Below, piece after piece: positions 26,703 to 35,648 of a stretch of 64,000 nt of DNA (the first letter of the stretch is position 1; each line of letters begins with the position of its first letter). Below the pieces are notes generated by a model. The model saw nothing but the letters and a program-made list of their open reading frames with translations. It had not been told where the DNA came from and did no database searches. A program made the translations under genes and the position numbers. Origin of the DNA: Streptomyces sp. SM1 (GTDB lineage: Bacteria; Actinomycetota; Actinomycetes; Streptomycetales; Streptomycetaceae); assembly GCF_002910825.1 (NCBI RefSeq), contig NZ_NEUB01000768.1:1-64000 (forward strand), in the 5' to 3' direction.

Positions 26703-27173
26703 GCCAAACACCGCCCCGCACGCCCGCAACGGGCCCAGCGCAAGAAGACCCGCGCCGCCATGTCACACGAGCGGCGCGCAGCAGCCTCCGCAAAAGCGGC
26801 GGCCTCGGCGACCGCGCCGCCGTCTACCTCGTGATCGACCGCTCCTACTTCATGAAGAACTACTTCACCGACGGCACCGTCCAGCGGCTGAGCGACCAGA
26901 TCCTCAGCCTGTCGGCACACCTCGACGACGACGGCAAGGTCCCGGTCGGCGCGGCTTCTTCTCCGGCGGAATACACACCCTCACGCGAGGCGGCTTGTTC
27001 CGCCGCTCCCAGAGTTTCGTCGTCGTCGCACTCGGCGCTCACCAGGGTGGCATCGCGGAGCTGCACAACTCCCTGGGGCACCTCCCTATTGCCCTCGGAC
27101 AACAGGGGGCTTCCGATCCGCTGGTCCGCCGCCATCTCCATCCACTCAACTCCCGCGAAAGCGAGAAGTCTTC
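26703..27173 (+). pseudogene. Broken coding stretch of unknown identity
   Basis: GTG 26831 opens about 43 good residues (VIDRSYFMKNYFTDGTVQRL, SDQILSLSAHLDDDGKVPV). Sense then continues in a different frame (RRGFFSGGIHTLTRGGLFRR, SQSFVVVALGAHQGGIAELH) to about 27100. That needs a single-base shift near 26945. Upstream codons in the first frame also look coding, without a start. It is either a decayed gene or a sequence with an indel. No family recognised. Confidence 0.35.
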
Positions 27174-28256
27174 ATGCCCGCATCCACGATCGTCGCCTCC
27201 GGCGGGGAGTTCCGCCTCTACGGGGACTCCGTGCAGACCTTCGCTGACCTGCCCGTGGCCACCTACACGATCGCCTTCTCTCAGACGACCGGCTACAGCC
27301 TGCGCCAGACGGAGCCGCTGGCATGCGCCGGAGAGACCGTCTATGGCAGCCACGCCTCCCGTGTACGGAGGATCGTCACCGGCTACTCCGCCATGGACCG
27401 CTCGCTCGGCGTCATCCTCTCCGGCGACAAGGGCATGGGTAAGAGCCTCATGCTCCGCCTGCTCGCCGAGCGGATGCGCGAGGAGCACCACCTGCCCACC
27501 GTGCTCGTACACCACGACACACCGGGGCTGGCAGCCTTCCTCGACGAGCTGGGCGAAGTCGTCGTCGTCTTCGACGAGTTCGAGAAGATCTTCTCCAACG
27601 AGGACGATGAGTCGCAGAACCAGTTCCTGAGTCTGTTCGACGGGCTGAGCACGACGAAGCGCCTCTACGTCCTGTCGGTCAACGAGCTGCACCGCGTCAA
27701 CGACTACATGCTCAACCGCCCCGGCCGCTTCCACTACCACATGCGCTTCGCCTACCCCGAGCCCGAGACGGTGGCCACCTACCTGCGCGACCAGGTGCCC
27801 GGAGTAGCCGAGAAGCAAGTGGCCGAGATCGTCGACTTCTCCCGGAAGTACGACATCAACTTCGACCACCTGCGGGCGATCGCCTTCGAGCTGCGCCTGG
27901 GAGAGTCGTTCGCCGAGGTGATCGGTGACCTGAATATCAAGCGCAGCGAACACGCCGGCTCGCGGATCGAGGCCCACATCACCTGGAAGAACGGCGACAC
28001 CGACGTCTTCGACGGTCGTGTCGATCTGTTCAACAGCGACAGCCTACAGACCATCAACGACTGGGACACCGGCATCGGGCTGCAGTTCCGCATGCGCGAC
28101 GCCGTCCCGTCCGAGGACGGCTACCAGCTCCCGGATGGTGCCTTCACGCTCACCGACCTCCGTGACGAGGACGACAGGTCGCCCGACGACGAGAAGGACC
28201 TGCGTGCCGCCGCGGTGATCCTGCGCCGTCCCCCGAAGTACTCCATCGACTTCTGA
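27174..28256 (+). CDS. AAA+ ATPase (single domain)
   Basis: 360 residues. Walker A GDKGMGKSL at ~84-92, Walker B VVVVFDEFEK at ~126-135, and sensor/Arg-finger region LNRPGRFHYHMRF (~180-192), as in the classic AAA clade of protein remodellers (FtsH/CDC48-like ATPase cores). An N-terminal ~75-residue domain and an acidic C-terminal tail (LRDEDDRSPDDEKDLRAA) flank it. No protease or membrane helix. It is the third AAA+ protein of the block and ends in a hairpin. Confidence 0.88.
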   Translation: MPASTIVASGGEFRLYGDSVQTFADLPVATYTIAFSQTTGYSLRQTEPLACAGETVYGSHASRVRRIVTGYSAMDRSLGVILSGDKGMGKSLMLRLLAERMREEHHLPTVLVHHDTPGLAAFLDELGEVVVVFDEFEKIFSNEDDESQNQFLSLFDGLSTTKRLYVLSVNELHRVNDYMLNRPGRFHYHMRFAYPEPETVATYLRDQVPGVAEKQVAEIVDFSRKYDINFDHLRAIAFELRLGESFAEVIGDLNIKRSEHAGSRIEAHITWKNGDTDVFDGRVDLFNSDSLQTINDWDTGIGLQFRMRDAVPSEDGYQLPDGAFTLTDLRDEDDRSPDDEKDLRAAAVILRRPPKYSIDF

Positions 28257-28270
28257 GGACGCCCCCATCT

Positions 28271-28308
28271 GAACCGCCGAGGCGCCACTCCAGTCTCCTC
28301 GGCGGTTC
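28271..28308 (+). terminator. Terminator hairpin
   Basis: A 12-bp stem (GAACCGCCGAGG and its complement) with a 14-nt loop, 15 nt after the AAA gene stop. Confidence 0.8.
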
Positions 28309-28352
28309 GCTGTCCGGCTCACGCGTTCCTGTACAGAAAGCAGCCTTCGACC

Positions 28353-28523
28353 ATGCCCGAGTACCGCATCGTCTCCGAGCCCCGCCCCGGCGCAGAGCAT
28401 CGTGAGCCCCGAAGGGCCAACCTTTGCCTCGGCAAGGTCAGTCTCGTCACGGCCATCGACTCCGAGGATCTGTTCCGGGTGACCAGGCGTGAGCTGATCT
28501 CCTTCGGCAACGACCTGCACTGA
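28353..28523 (+). CDS. Small hypothetical protein, 56 residues
   Basis: ATG 28353 to TGA 28521-28523 encodes a basic N-terminal half and an ordered C-terminal half (LGKVSLVTAIDSEDLFRVTRRELISF) with good codon bias. An AGAAAGCAG purine stretch lies upstream. The HNH gene starts 5 nt after it, so the two are probably co-transcribed. No recognised family. Confidence 0.55.
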   Translation: MPEYRIVSEPRPGAEHREPRRANLCLGKVSLVTAIDSEDLFRVTRRELISFGNDLH

Positions 28524-28528
28524 GCGCT

Positions 28529-29086
28529 ATGCAGCCAGATCCGACTGTGCTGCTCGCCTGCCTGGCCGTCGCTGCGCTCGGTGTCCTGTGTCTCGCCATC
28601 GGCGTTGGCCGTAAGCGGCGTTGGCGTGATCCCACCCGGCTCTTCAGCTGGCCCCAGAAGCAGCAGCTCATCCGCCAGGCCAACGGCCGGTGCGAGCACA
28701 AGCCGCCCCTCTGGTTCCGGTGCCCGGCACCGGGAACTGAGGCCGATCACATACACCCCTGGAGCCGCGGCGGGGCGACTGAACTGTGGAACGGCCAGAT
28801 GCTCTGCCGCCGGCACAACCGGCGGAAGTCCAACCGTGTGCCGAGCCCCCTCTACCGCTGGCGTCTCGCGCGCCGGCGCAAGAGATACGCGGACGACTCC
28901 TGGAGCCGTCGCGACTCGTTCGGCCGTTACGAGCGCGAGGAGTACGAGGTCGGAATGCGCAGGGCCTCGGAACTGATCGACCCCGCCGAGGACGGCGGCC
29001 CGAATCCGTCACAGCTCCAGTGCTCGCAGCACAACGGCTTCGGCCCCTGCCCCGGCGCCCCCTACTGCACTCCGAAGGATTCCTGA
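28529..29086 (+). CDS. Membrane-anchored HNH endonuclease-like protein
   Basis: 185 residues. A single N-terminal transmembrane helix (VLLACLAVAALGVLCLAIGV, ~7-26) is followed by basic residues and an HNH domain: GRCEHK... CPAPGTEADHIHPWSRGG... WNGQMLCRRHNRRKSNR (~53-110), with the DHIHP catalytic core, the Asn and the final His, and Cys pairs that could bind zinc. The remaining tail is charged, with a late Cys/His cluster. Membrane tethering of an HNH nuclease is unusual and could act on DNA at the membrane, for example entering or leaving by conjugation. It overlaps the next gene by TGATG. Confidence 0.85.
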   Translation: MQPDPTVLLACLAVAALGVLCLAIGVGRKRRWRDPTRLFSWPQKQQLIRQANGRCEHKPPLWFRCPAPGTEADHIHPWSRGGATELWNGQMLCRRHNRRKSNRVPSPLYRWRLARRRKRYADDSWSRRDSFGRYEREEYEVGMRRASELIDPAEDGGPNPSQLQCSQHNGFGPCPGAPYCTPKDS

Positions 29087-29472
29087 TGACCGACCTGACC
29101 CCGAACGACTGGCAGCGTGAGAACCTGCCGCCGCTCGCCGTCGCCTGCCCGGACTGCGGCTCGGCGGCCGGCGAACTGTGCACGAGCCACGGCGGCACCC
29201 GCGCCCGCAACTCCCAGGTGCACCAAGGACGTTCCGCCGCATGGAACCAGGCCCGGATCGACGGCAACCCAGCCGTCCGCCTCATCCTCGACGCCACCAA
29301 GACCCGGCGGGGCATGCACGGCACGCACGCCGCCGAGCTGCTCGACGCCCATGGCCACACGGCCGAGGCCGAGCGGATCCGCCGCGCCGTGTCCGAGCGG
29401 AACGGACTGCTGTCCGCCAAACAGGCCGCCGCGCTCATCCTCGACGAAGCCGAGGGAGGTAAGACCCAGTGA
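29086..29472 (+). CDS. Zinc-finger-like small protein
   Basis: 128 residues. The N-terminal motif CPDCGSAAGELCTSHGG with a later HQGR (~20-48) matches the short CxxC...C...H zinc-binding pattern of many actinobacterial phage and plasmid proteins. The rest is helical (GTHAAELLDAHGHTAEAERIRRA). Its start overlaps the HNH gene stop and its stop overlaps the next start (GTGA), so the three genes form a coupled operon. Confidence 0.75.
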   Translation: MTDLTPNDWQRENLPPLAVACPDCGSAAGELCTSHGGTRARNSQVHQGRSAAWNQARIDGNPAVRLILDATKTRRGMHGTHAAELLDAHGHTAEAERIRRAVSERNGLLSAKQAAALILDEAEGGKTQ

Positions 29473-30677
29473 GCGCCCGCGACACACTCATCGGGATCCT
29501 CCGACAGTGGGCCGAGCGGCACGACGCCGCCCCCCAGACGTCCGAAGCGCTGGTGGCGGCTTCCGACGCAGAGTTGCTGCGCGAGTGGTCCGTGAAGATC
29601 CGCGAGGTCGGCACCGCGAGGGGTTGGTCGGTGTGGGCTGCCGCCTACATGGACCCCGATGTTGAGTTCGTCGACACCGGCATGCCGTCGACCGAGACTA
29701 TCGTTGCCGCGCTGCGCCGCCTCGATCGCGTCTCGGTCCTGCGCGAGGTCGACGAGCAGTTCGCCGCGATGAAGCTACCCGACGAGTTGAAGGGCACGTT
29801 CAACGCCGGTTCCTATGCCGACGCGTGGCGCCGTTGCCGGGTGATCGTCCAGGCCATGGCCAAGGAGAAGGGAAGCCGCCCAGAGCACGAACCGCTGGTC
29901 GTGTCGCGGTACGACGTCGCCATGGAGCCCGCCTCGGAGGAAGAGCCGGTCTTCACGGTCGGCGCGGTCACCGAGGACGGGCGGCCCGTGGCGCTGTGCT
30001 TCGACCCAGAGACGCGCCGGAAGGTCGCGGCCTGGCTCGCACCGGGCGAGATCGCCGAGCTGGAGCGGCTGCGGGCTCGATTCAGTCGAGGCCCGGCACA
30101 GAGTCAGGACCTCACCCAGCGAATCGCCGCGCTGAAGACGGCCAACGCCCAGTGCCGGGCGGCAACGTTCGTTGCTCTCGCCCTGGCGCTGCGCCAGGAG
30201 ACGTCGTATGACCTGGTGACCAAGCTGGAGGACCTCGGAGAACTCGCGTTGACGGGTGAGCCGGATGAGATTGGAACGCTGGTAGAGCAGATCAGTGAAC
30301 TGGCTTCGGTCGATGAAGTCGCCACTCGGCTCGGCGGAGAGATCCCGTATGTGCCGGGCCCGAACAGCCAGGACGCGCCGGAGGCCCCGGCCGCTCCCGA
30401 CTTCTTCCAGCCGGAGCGCACCTATCAGCGCGGACGCTGGATGTTCCAGTGCCTCGCCGTAGCCCCCGCGCCCCACAACGGCCAGGTCCACGCGGTCGGC
30501 TACCTCGCCCGCCAAGACGGAACCGCGACCGTGCACGGAATGAGCCCCGAGAACTGGAAGCACGACGGCTGGACCGACGTCACCGAGACGGAGGCGGCGT
30601 ACCCGGACGTCTCCCCCGTGGCGCACGCCGATGCGCCGTCGCGCACTACCGGCGACACCGCGGGGGAGGACCGGTGA
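29469..30677 (+). CDS. Hypothetical protein, 402 residues
   Basis: GTG 29469 overlaps the previous stop. The protein is mostly helical with a coiled-coil-prone middle and acidic segments. A C-terminal beta-rich part (GRWMFQCLAVAPAPHNGQVHAVGY) looks like a separate small domain. No catalytic motif seen. It is the last long gene of the HNH operon. The next frame overlaps its stop (GTGA at 30674) but is frameshifted. Confidence 0.65.
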   Translation: MSARDTLIGILRQWAERHDAAPQTSEALVAASDAELLREWSVKIREVGTARGWSVWAAAYMDPDVEFVDTGMPSTETIVAALRRLDRVSVLREVDEQFAAMKLPDELKGTFNAGSYADAWRRCRVIVQAMAKEKGSRPEHEPLVVSRYDVAMEPASEEEPVFTVGAVTEDGRPVALCFDPETRRKVAAWLAPGEIAELERLRARFSRGPAQSQDLTQRIAALKTANAQCRAATFVALALALRQETSYDLVTKLEDLGELALTGEPDEIGTLVEQISELASVDEVATRLGGEIPYVPGPNSQDAPEAPAAPDFFQPERTYQRGRWMFQCLAVAPAPHNGQVHAVGYLARQDGTATVHGMSPENWKHDGWTDVTETEAAYPDVSPVAHADAPSRTTGDTAGEDR

Positions 30678-30957
30678 GCCAGCCGCACGACCCGCACGAT
30701 CCTCAGCGAAGGGCCTCGACGGCTCCACCGGCGCGAAGGCCGCCTTCTTCCAGGAGCGCATCAGCGACGCCATGAGCCGCGCCGCCAACGACGTGAGCGA
30801 TCTCGCGCCCGAGAACGAGCAGGTACGTGACGCGGCCAACCTCATCGACAGCGCCGCGCTGCACTACCTCGAGAACCCCGGCGCGACCCCGCGCCAGGCG
30901 ATCAAGGCCAGCTGCGACCAGGACGTCGACGACGTCCTCCGCTGGATCCAGGACTGA
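30674..30957 (+). pseudogene. Small gene with an early frameshift
   Basis: GTG 30674 overlaps the previous stop, but that frame ends early at 30775. A second frame, open from upstream, carries the convincing sequence (GAKAAFFQERISDAMSRAAN, APENEQVRDAANLIDSAALH) to TGA 30957. One base gained or lost near 30705-30720 would join them into an ~93-residue helical protein. If translation instead starts at ATG 30771 the product is 61 residues. No family recognised. Confidence 0.5.
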
Positions 30958-30998
30958 TTCGACCCACTAATTCTTCCATCCTGAAGGAGCAGATCATC

Positions 30999-31721
30999 AT
31001 GGGCGCGAGCATGCTCACCGCCACCATCGCCTTCCCGGCCGGAAGCACCGAACCGCCGAACTTCGACCGAGGCCGTCAGCTGCTCGAGAAGATCGAAGAT
31101 CCCTCGCTCTTCACCTTCGACGAGCCCGGAACTGAGCTGGAGGAGCTGCTACCGGATCTGGACGACGAGTCCGACCTCTTCGACGAGAACGGCGCAGTGC
31201 TCATCGAGTACGCCCGGCGCGCCGGGCTCGTCATCATCAACAACCTCGAAATGGCCCTCGACTCCCGTGAGACGACATTCCTCACGGTCGCCGACTACAG
31301 GCTCTATATCTCCGGCGGGCTCTCCAACGGCGACACCCCCACGAACGTGACCCAAGCGATCTGGGACGCCTACAAGCTGCCCGAGAGCGTGATCCTCGCC
31401 ATGGGCTTCATCCCGGACTACGAGCAGCCGCTCTCCCACGCGAACAGCCGCGGGGCCAGCGCGCCCCTCACTGACACCGATGTGGTCGACGCGATCGCGC
31501 TCGGCCTGGGCACCTCGCCGGAGTGGCCCGGCACGGACACCCTCAAGTGGATCGCCGAGGCCATCGGCAAGGTGCGTGACGAACCCGGCAACGCTGAGCC
31601 CGTCGAGTACCTCAAGCGCTGGTCAGAGCGGTACGGCCTCGACCCGCTGTCGAGCAAGTTCCTCTCGGCGTACATCGTCGAAGAGATCGGCAAGGCCGGC
31701 GAAGACGAGAGCGAGGACTGA
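30999..31721 (+). CDS. Hypothetical protein, 240 residues
   Basis: ATG 30999 follows TGAAGGAG. Acidic, mostly helical, with an N-terminal disordered part. The middle (VTQAIWDAYKLPESVILAMG) and a C-terminal region resembling small HTH-like helices (TDTDVVDAIALGLGTSPEWP, EYLKRWSERYGLDPLSSKF) suggest a possible regulatory role, unproven. It ends the first backbone block. What follows is decayed sequence. Confidence 0.65.
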   Translation: MGASMLTATIAFPAGSTEPPNFDRGRQLLEKIEDPSLFTFDEPGTELEELLPDLDDESDLFDENGAVLIEYARRAGLVIINNLEMALDSRETTFLTVADYRLYISGGLSNGDTPTNVTQAIWDAYKLPESVILAMGFIPDYEQPLSHANSRGASAPLTDTDVVDAIALGLGTSPEWPGTDTLKWIAEAIGKVRDEPGNAEPVEYLKRWSERYGLDPLSSKFLSAYIVEEIGKAGEDESED

Positions 31722-32334
31722 CAGCGCTCGCACGACCCATAATCTGCAGCACTTGGTCAACCAGCTCAACCACCCCTCGAAGAGGCCGGATACGAGACCC
31801 CCAGGCCGCCGGTGGAGGAGTTCGGCTACCGGAAGCGACCAGGGAGCCCACCAACAAGGGCACCTTCCGGCACGAGTAGGTGGTATGGGATGACCCGGAG
31901 CTTCAGGGCGAGCCACCAGCCGGCGCCGGAGAATCCGCCGAAATCGGGCCATCAGGGACGGGAAAACCGGCGCCGGTGTGCCAGTGACCACCACCCCGAC
32001 GCATGTCCGCGCCCATGACCACTCTCCACGTGACCCCGGACGCCCTGTATGCCGCAGCTGTGGAAACGGAGCAGACCGGGCCCGGCGCATATGGGTCGAC
32101 CAAGGCGGCGAAACAGTCGTACCGATCCCGCCCGCCACCAACGACGACTGACGTCACAACGCACCCGCGACCGACACGGGATGCAGCACCCCAGGTTCAC
32201 GACGCCAACGTGCGCGGCTGGTTCTTGCGGGAGGGCTGCTCCCAATGGCTGTCCGAGACGGATTTCGACTGATCGCCCGCTGGCGACCACCACGCCCGCG
32301 TGCTGCACGCTCCTACTGGAAGGAAGACCCTGTG
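31722..32334 (+). other. Degenerate stretch with gene fragments
   Basis: About 610 nt without an intact gene. Several short readable fragments lie in different frames, for example RRIWVDQGGETVVPIPPATN ending in TGA near 32150 and VRGWFLREGCSQWLSETDFD near 32210-32272. These look like pieces of actinophage/plasmid-type genes broken by indels. GGAAGGAAG precedes the ATPase gene at 32335. Confidence 0.4.
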
Positions 32335-33801
32335 ATGACGCTCCCCACCCCCGGCCAGTTGCGCACGCTCATACATGACGCGCTCACCACAGCGTTGACC
32401 CGCGACGCCGCCACACTGCCGGCCTCCATGCTCTACACGCCCGGCTGCCGCCCCGCGCTGTTCATCGACAGCAGCGTGGTCCGAGGCGGTCCCGGAGTCG
32501 GCAAGACGTTGTGGGCCCGGGTCCTGACCGACCCTGACCTCCGTGCGGCAGCCGCCTATGACCTGAAGATGCCGCGCCTGGAGGATACCCGGGTGATCTC
32601 CGCCCCAGGGGCCGCAGGAGACAGCGACGGCTATCCGGCCGCGCCGGAGCTGGAGGCACTGATCGGCGAAGGAATCCGCCCCGTGACGGTGTGGACCGCT
32701 GTCGCCCTGACCGCCCTGGGCGTCTGCGACCTCACACACCTGCCCAGCTGGCGCGACCGCGCGCAGTGGTTGCTGCGTAACCCCGACGCCCTGCGCCAGG
32801 CCGTGGCCGACCTGAACTCGCAGGGCCACACTCATCTGGTTGTCTTCGACAGCTTGGACCGTCTCCACCCCGATCAGCGCATTACGGACCGCCTCGCCTC
32901 CGGAGTCCTCCAGCTCGCTGCCGACCTGGCCCGCCTCGGGCCGCGCGTGAGGGCGAAGGTCTTCCTGCGCCCCGACACCCTCGACGCGGCCCTGTGGGCG
33001 CTCAGGTCCGAGGCCCGACGTGCTCTGCGTACGACCGACTTGAACTGGAGCACGCCGGACCACTGGGGCCAGGTGACCGGAACGCACCTCTACGGGCTGT
33101 TCTTCCAGCTCCTGGCGAACCACCCCAGTGAAGGTGCCGCCGCCTTCCGTTCTCTGACCCCGGGCTGGAGGCTCACCCCCGACGGTCGCTTCAGCGCGCC
33201 CGAGCAACTGACCTCCGATCCCGCCGCGCAGGAACGCCTCTTCACCGTGATCGCGGACCCGTACATGGGCGCGACCGCCCGCAAGGGCTCCACGTACCGG
33301 TTCATGCTCACGCATCTCCAGGACGGTGTCGGCGGAATCAGCCCGCGCCCGTTCCTCATCGCACTGAGGCAGGCCGTGCGCCACGCCCTGGACGATCACC
33401 CCGACCACCCGCGCGCCCTTCACCACCGGGACATCCGCCGGGGCGTGCCGGAGGGAGCACGTGCCCGCGCCGCAGAAGTCGAGCAGGCCATGCCATGGGT
33501 GCGGGCGGCACTCGCTCCGCTGGCCGGGCAGCAGCTGCCGATCGAATCCGACCAGGTCATCGCCCAGTGGGACCACGCGTGCCTGCCAGACCGTCTTCGA
33601 CGTCTCGGCTCCCGCACGGCGGACCCGTACCCCGGCGGCATGCGGCACCTAGCCCGCTACCACGACCTCCTCGAAGAGCTCACTGCTGCTGGCGTCGTGC
33701 ACCCCAGTACCGATGGGTCCTGGGACATGCCCGATCCGTTCCGCATCGCGTACGGCCTGGGACGCCGAGGAGGTGTGAAACCGGCCTCGGCCCCTGTCTA
33801 G
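32335..33801 (+). CDS. P-loop ATPase of unknown role
   Basis: 488 residues from ATG 32335; GGAAGGAAG lies in front. Walker A GGPGVGKT at ~52-59 and Walker B HLVVFDSLDRL at ~165-175. The VFDSLDR pattern recalls KAP/STAND-type NTPases used in conflict systems. The C-terminal half is helical with a winged-helix-like end. No effector domain is fused. It sits alone in the accessory region. It could be a lone ATPase component of a defence or plasmid system, but the sequence does not prove it. Confidence 0.75.
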   Translation: MTLPTPGQLRTLIHDALTTALTRDAATLPASMLYTPGCRPALFIDSSVVRGGPGVGKTLWARVLTDPDLRAAAAYDLKMPRLEDTRVISAPGAAGDSDGYPAAPELEALIGEGIRPVTVWTAVALTALGVCDLTHLPSWRDRAQWLLRNPDALRQAVADLNSQGHTHLVVFDSLDRLHPDQRITDRLASGVLQLAADLARLGPRVRAKVFLRPDTLDAALWALRSEARRALRTTDLNWSTPDHWGQVTGTHLYGLFFQLLANHPSEGAAAFRSLTPGWRLTPDGRFSAPEQLTSDPAAQERLFTVIADPYMGATARKGSTYRFMLTHLQDGVGGISPRPFLIALRQAVRHALDDHPDHPRALHHRDIRRGVPEGARARAAEVEQAMPWVRAALAPLAGQQLPIESDQVIAQWDHACLPDRLRRLGSRTADPYPGGMRHLARYHDLLEELTAAGVVHPSTDGSWDMPDPFRIAYGLGRRGGVKPASAPV

Positions 33802-34442
33802 CCCCGGCTGAGGCGCGCCCGGACTCCGGCCACGCACCGGCACGCGCACCAGCTTCGCGCTGCCCCGCCGCCGGATACCGATAGTGGGGGTGCGCCTCCC
33901 GTCGGCTGCGACGAGTGGTCGCACAGCGTGAGCGCAGGCGCTGGTTGGCTCGTCGATTCCTGAAGCCGAAGGCGTTGCGTGCTTCGAACCGCGCATCACC
34001 CGCGCCCTCAAGGTCCTCGCCGAGGCGGGCAAGCCCGTGACGCTCGGCACCTTGCAGTGAGAGCTGGAAGGGCCGCCGACGTTCGAGCGGCAGCCGCGCA
34101 CGGCTGACGACCCGTGAGTGACCCCCGACTACGTCCCCGGCTCCCGGCCTCCAGCGGCCCCACCGCCCGCAGAGCACCACTTCGGCTAGCCGGGAACCGT
34201 ACCCGTGGGCCGAGTGCAGGTGCACGCACGAGCCTCCGTGCGTGGCGGGCTGGATCGACACCGTCGAGCAGGAGCCCGAGCGCGGCGCCGACAGCCGACC
34301 GTACCCGGGACAGCCAGCCCGTCACCCACCAGACGAAACGCCCTTGTCCCAACTGCCGCCCCGAGGCGGCCCAAGCCCTGGCCGACTCGATGCCCGCGCG
34401 GCCAGCAATTCTCGAAGTTCCGTAAGCGCAAGGAGCGCTGAT
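33802..34442 (+). other. Degenerate stretch with a short remnant
   Basis: About 640 nt. One fragment near 33970-34060 reads EPRITRALKVLAEAGKPVTL and stops, and could be the end of a regulatory protein. The rest has no consistent frame. GCAAGGAG at the end is the ribosome-binding site of the LuxR-type gene. Confidence 0.35.
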
Positions 34443-34895
34443 ATGTCCTTAGCCCAACCCACCGAGACGCGCCCCCCGACCTGGCGCGAGGAACTGACCC
34501 ACGACCTGGCCGACGCCACAGAGAAGACGCGGGCGGCCTGGCTGTCGCAGCGCAACGTCGTCGCCACCTACCTGCGGGCCGTCATGCCCCACTTGGAGGC
34601 GGCGTTCCACCGGGGCAGGCGCGGCCACCTGCGCGACCTGGGGATGCTCCCGCCCTCGCTGACGCACCCGCTCACCGGCCGCGAGAAGCAGGTCATCGTC
34701 CGCGTGGCGCGCGGCATGTCCAACGCGAAGACCGGCGTGGACCTGTTCCTCTCCGAGGACACGATCAAGACCCACCTGCGGCGCATCTACAAGAAGACCG
34801 GCACGCACGACCGGGCCCACGCTGTCGCCCTCCTGCTGATCCGGGGCGACATCACGGCGGCCGACGTCCTGGAACCCCTGGATGACGACCGTTGA
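34443..34895 (+). CDS. LuxR-type helix-turn-helix protein
   Basis: 150 residues from ATG 34443. The N-terminal ~75 residues are helical. The C-terminal LuxR/GerE HTH (LTGREKQVIVRVARGMSNAK, SEDTIKTHLRRIYKKTGTHD, ~78-135) has the usual T-x-R-E-x-x-V and K-T-H-x-x-x-I-Y-x-K signatures. There is no receiver or sensor domain, so it is a small stand-alone regulator. Its stop overlaps the next start (ATGACGACC... at 34882). Confidence 0.85.
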   Translation: MSLAQPTETRPPTWREELTHDLADATEKTRAAWLSQRNVVATYLRAVMPHLEAAFHRGRRGHLRDLGMLPPSLTHPLTGREKQVIVRVARGMSNAKTGVDLFLSEDTIKTHLRRIYKKTGTHDRAHAVALLLIRGDITAADVLEPLDDDR

Positions 34896-35230
34896 CGCCC
34901 CTCTCCCGCACCTGGCGCCCGCAGACAGCACCGAGCGCCCGGTCCACCTCGTCGAAATCCGGCGCCCCGACGACGAGTACCCAGCCGCTGCGCCGGCGGG
35001 CATGGTGCGGCGGCTGCCAGTTTCACAGCGCCACTGTGAACGCCTGGCCCCCGGACGGCTCGTATCCCATCGAGGCGACCACGCTCACCGACACCGCGGA
35101 GTTCCAGGGCTTCTCATGGGGCCACGGGTACAAGCGCGAGATGCCGCTCGACACCCCCGCGAAGGAAGTGGCCGACGCCGTCCTCGCCACGCTCCCGGCC
35201 CAGGAGAAGCAGAGCGTGCCGGTCAGCTGA
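34882..35230 (+). pseudogene. Small gene with a frameshift near 34995
   Basis: ATG 34882 opens ~39 residues (MTTVDAPLPHLAPADSTERP VHLVEI...) and then loses sense. From about 34997 another frame reads well (WCGGCQFHSATVNAWPPDGS, EFQGFSWGHGYKREMPLDTP) to TGA 35228-35230. One single-base indel joins the two into a ~115-residue protein with a small Cys motif (CGGC). No recognised family; this type is common in streptomycete plasmids. Confidence 0.5.
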
Positions 35231-35312
35231 GCCCCGGCTTCGTCATGCCGTCGTGCTCGCCGCCTCCCCACAACATCCCACCGCACGTCAGAGAAAGCGC
35301 AGCACACTCATC

Positions 35313-35648
35313 ATGACCAAGCCGACCAACCCCTACGCCCACGCCTACGCGGACTTCCTGCGCGAAACCGCCGAGCACCAGCTCGTGGTGCTCCACGATG
35401 ACGGCCTCTACCGCCATCTGCGGATCCAGAAGCCCGGCACGCGCATCTGGTCCTGGGACATCACCACCTGGCAGAGCCACTACTCCGACGGCGCGCCGAG
35501 CATCGACGTGCACTACTGGGCCGAGAAGCTCTGCGGCGGCCGTTCGTACGAGGTGGAAATGTACGACGCCGACGTGCGCGGCTTCCGCGCGCGCGGCCGT
35601 CCGCGACGGCGGAGCAGCCACCCGACGACTGAGGCGGTGCAGTCATGA
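35313..35648 (+). CDS. Hypothetical protein, 111 residues
   Basis: ATG 35313 to a stop overlapping the next ATG (35645). The protein is soluble with many aromatics (HAYADFLRETAEHQLVVLHD, WAEKLCGGRSYEVEMYD) and a basic tail. Recurring Tyr and His suggest a compact fold. Unrecognised; coupled to the next gene. Confidence 0.55.
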   Translation: MTKPTNPYAHAYADFLRETAEHQLVVLHDDGLYRHLRIQKPGTRIWSWDITTWQSHYSDGAPSIDVHYWAEKLCGGRSYEVEMYDADVRGFRARGRPRRRSSHPTTEAVQS

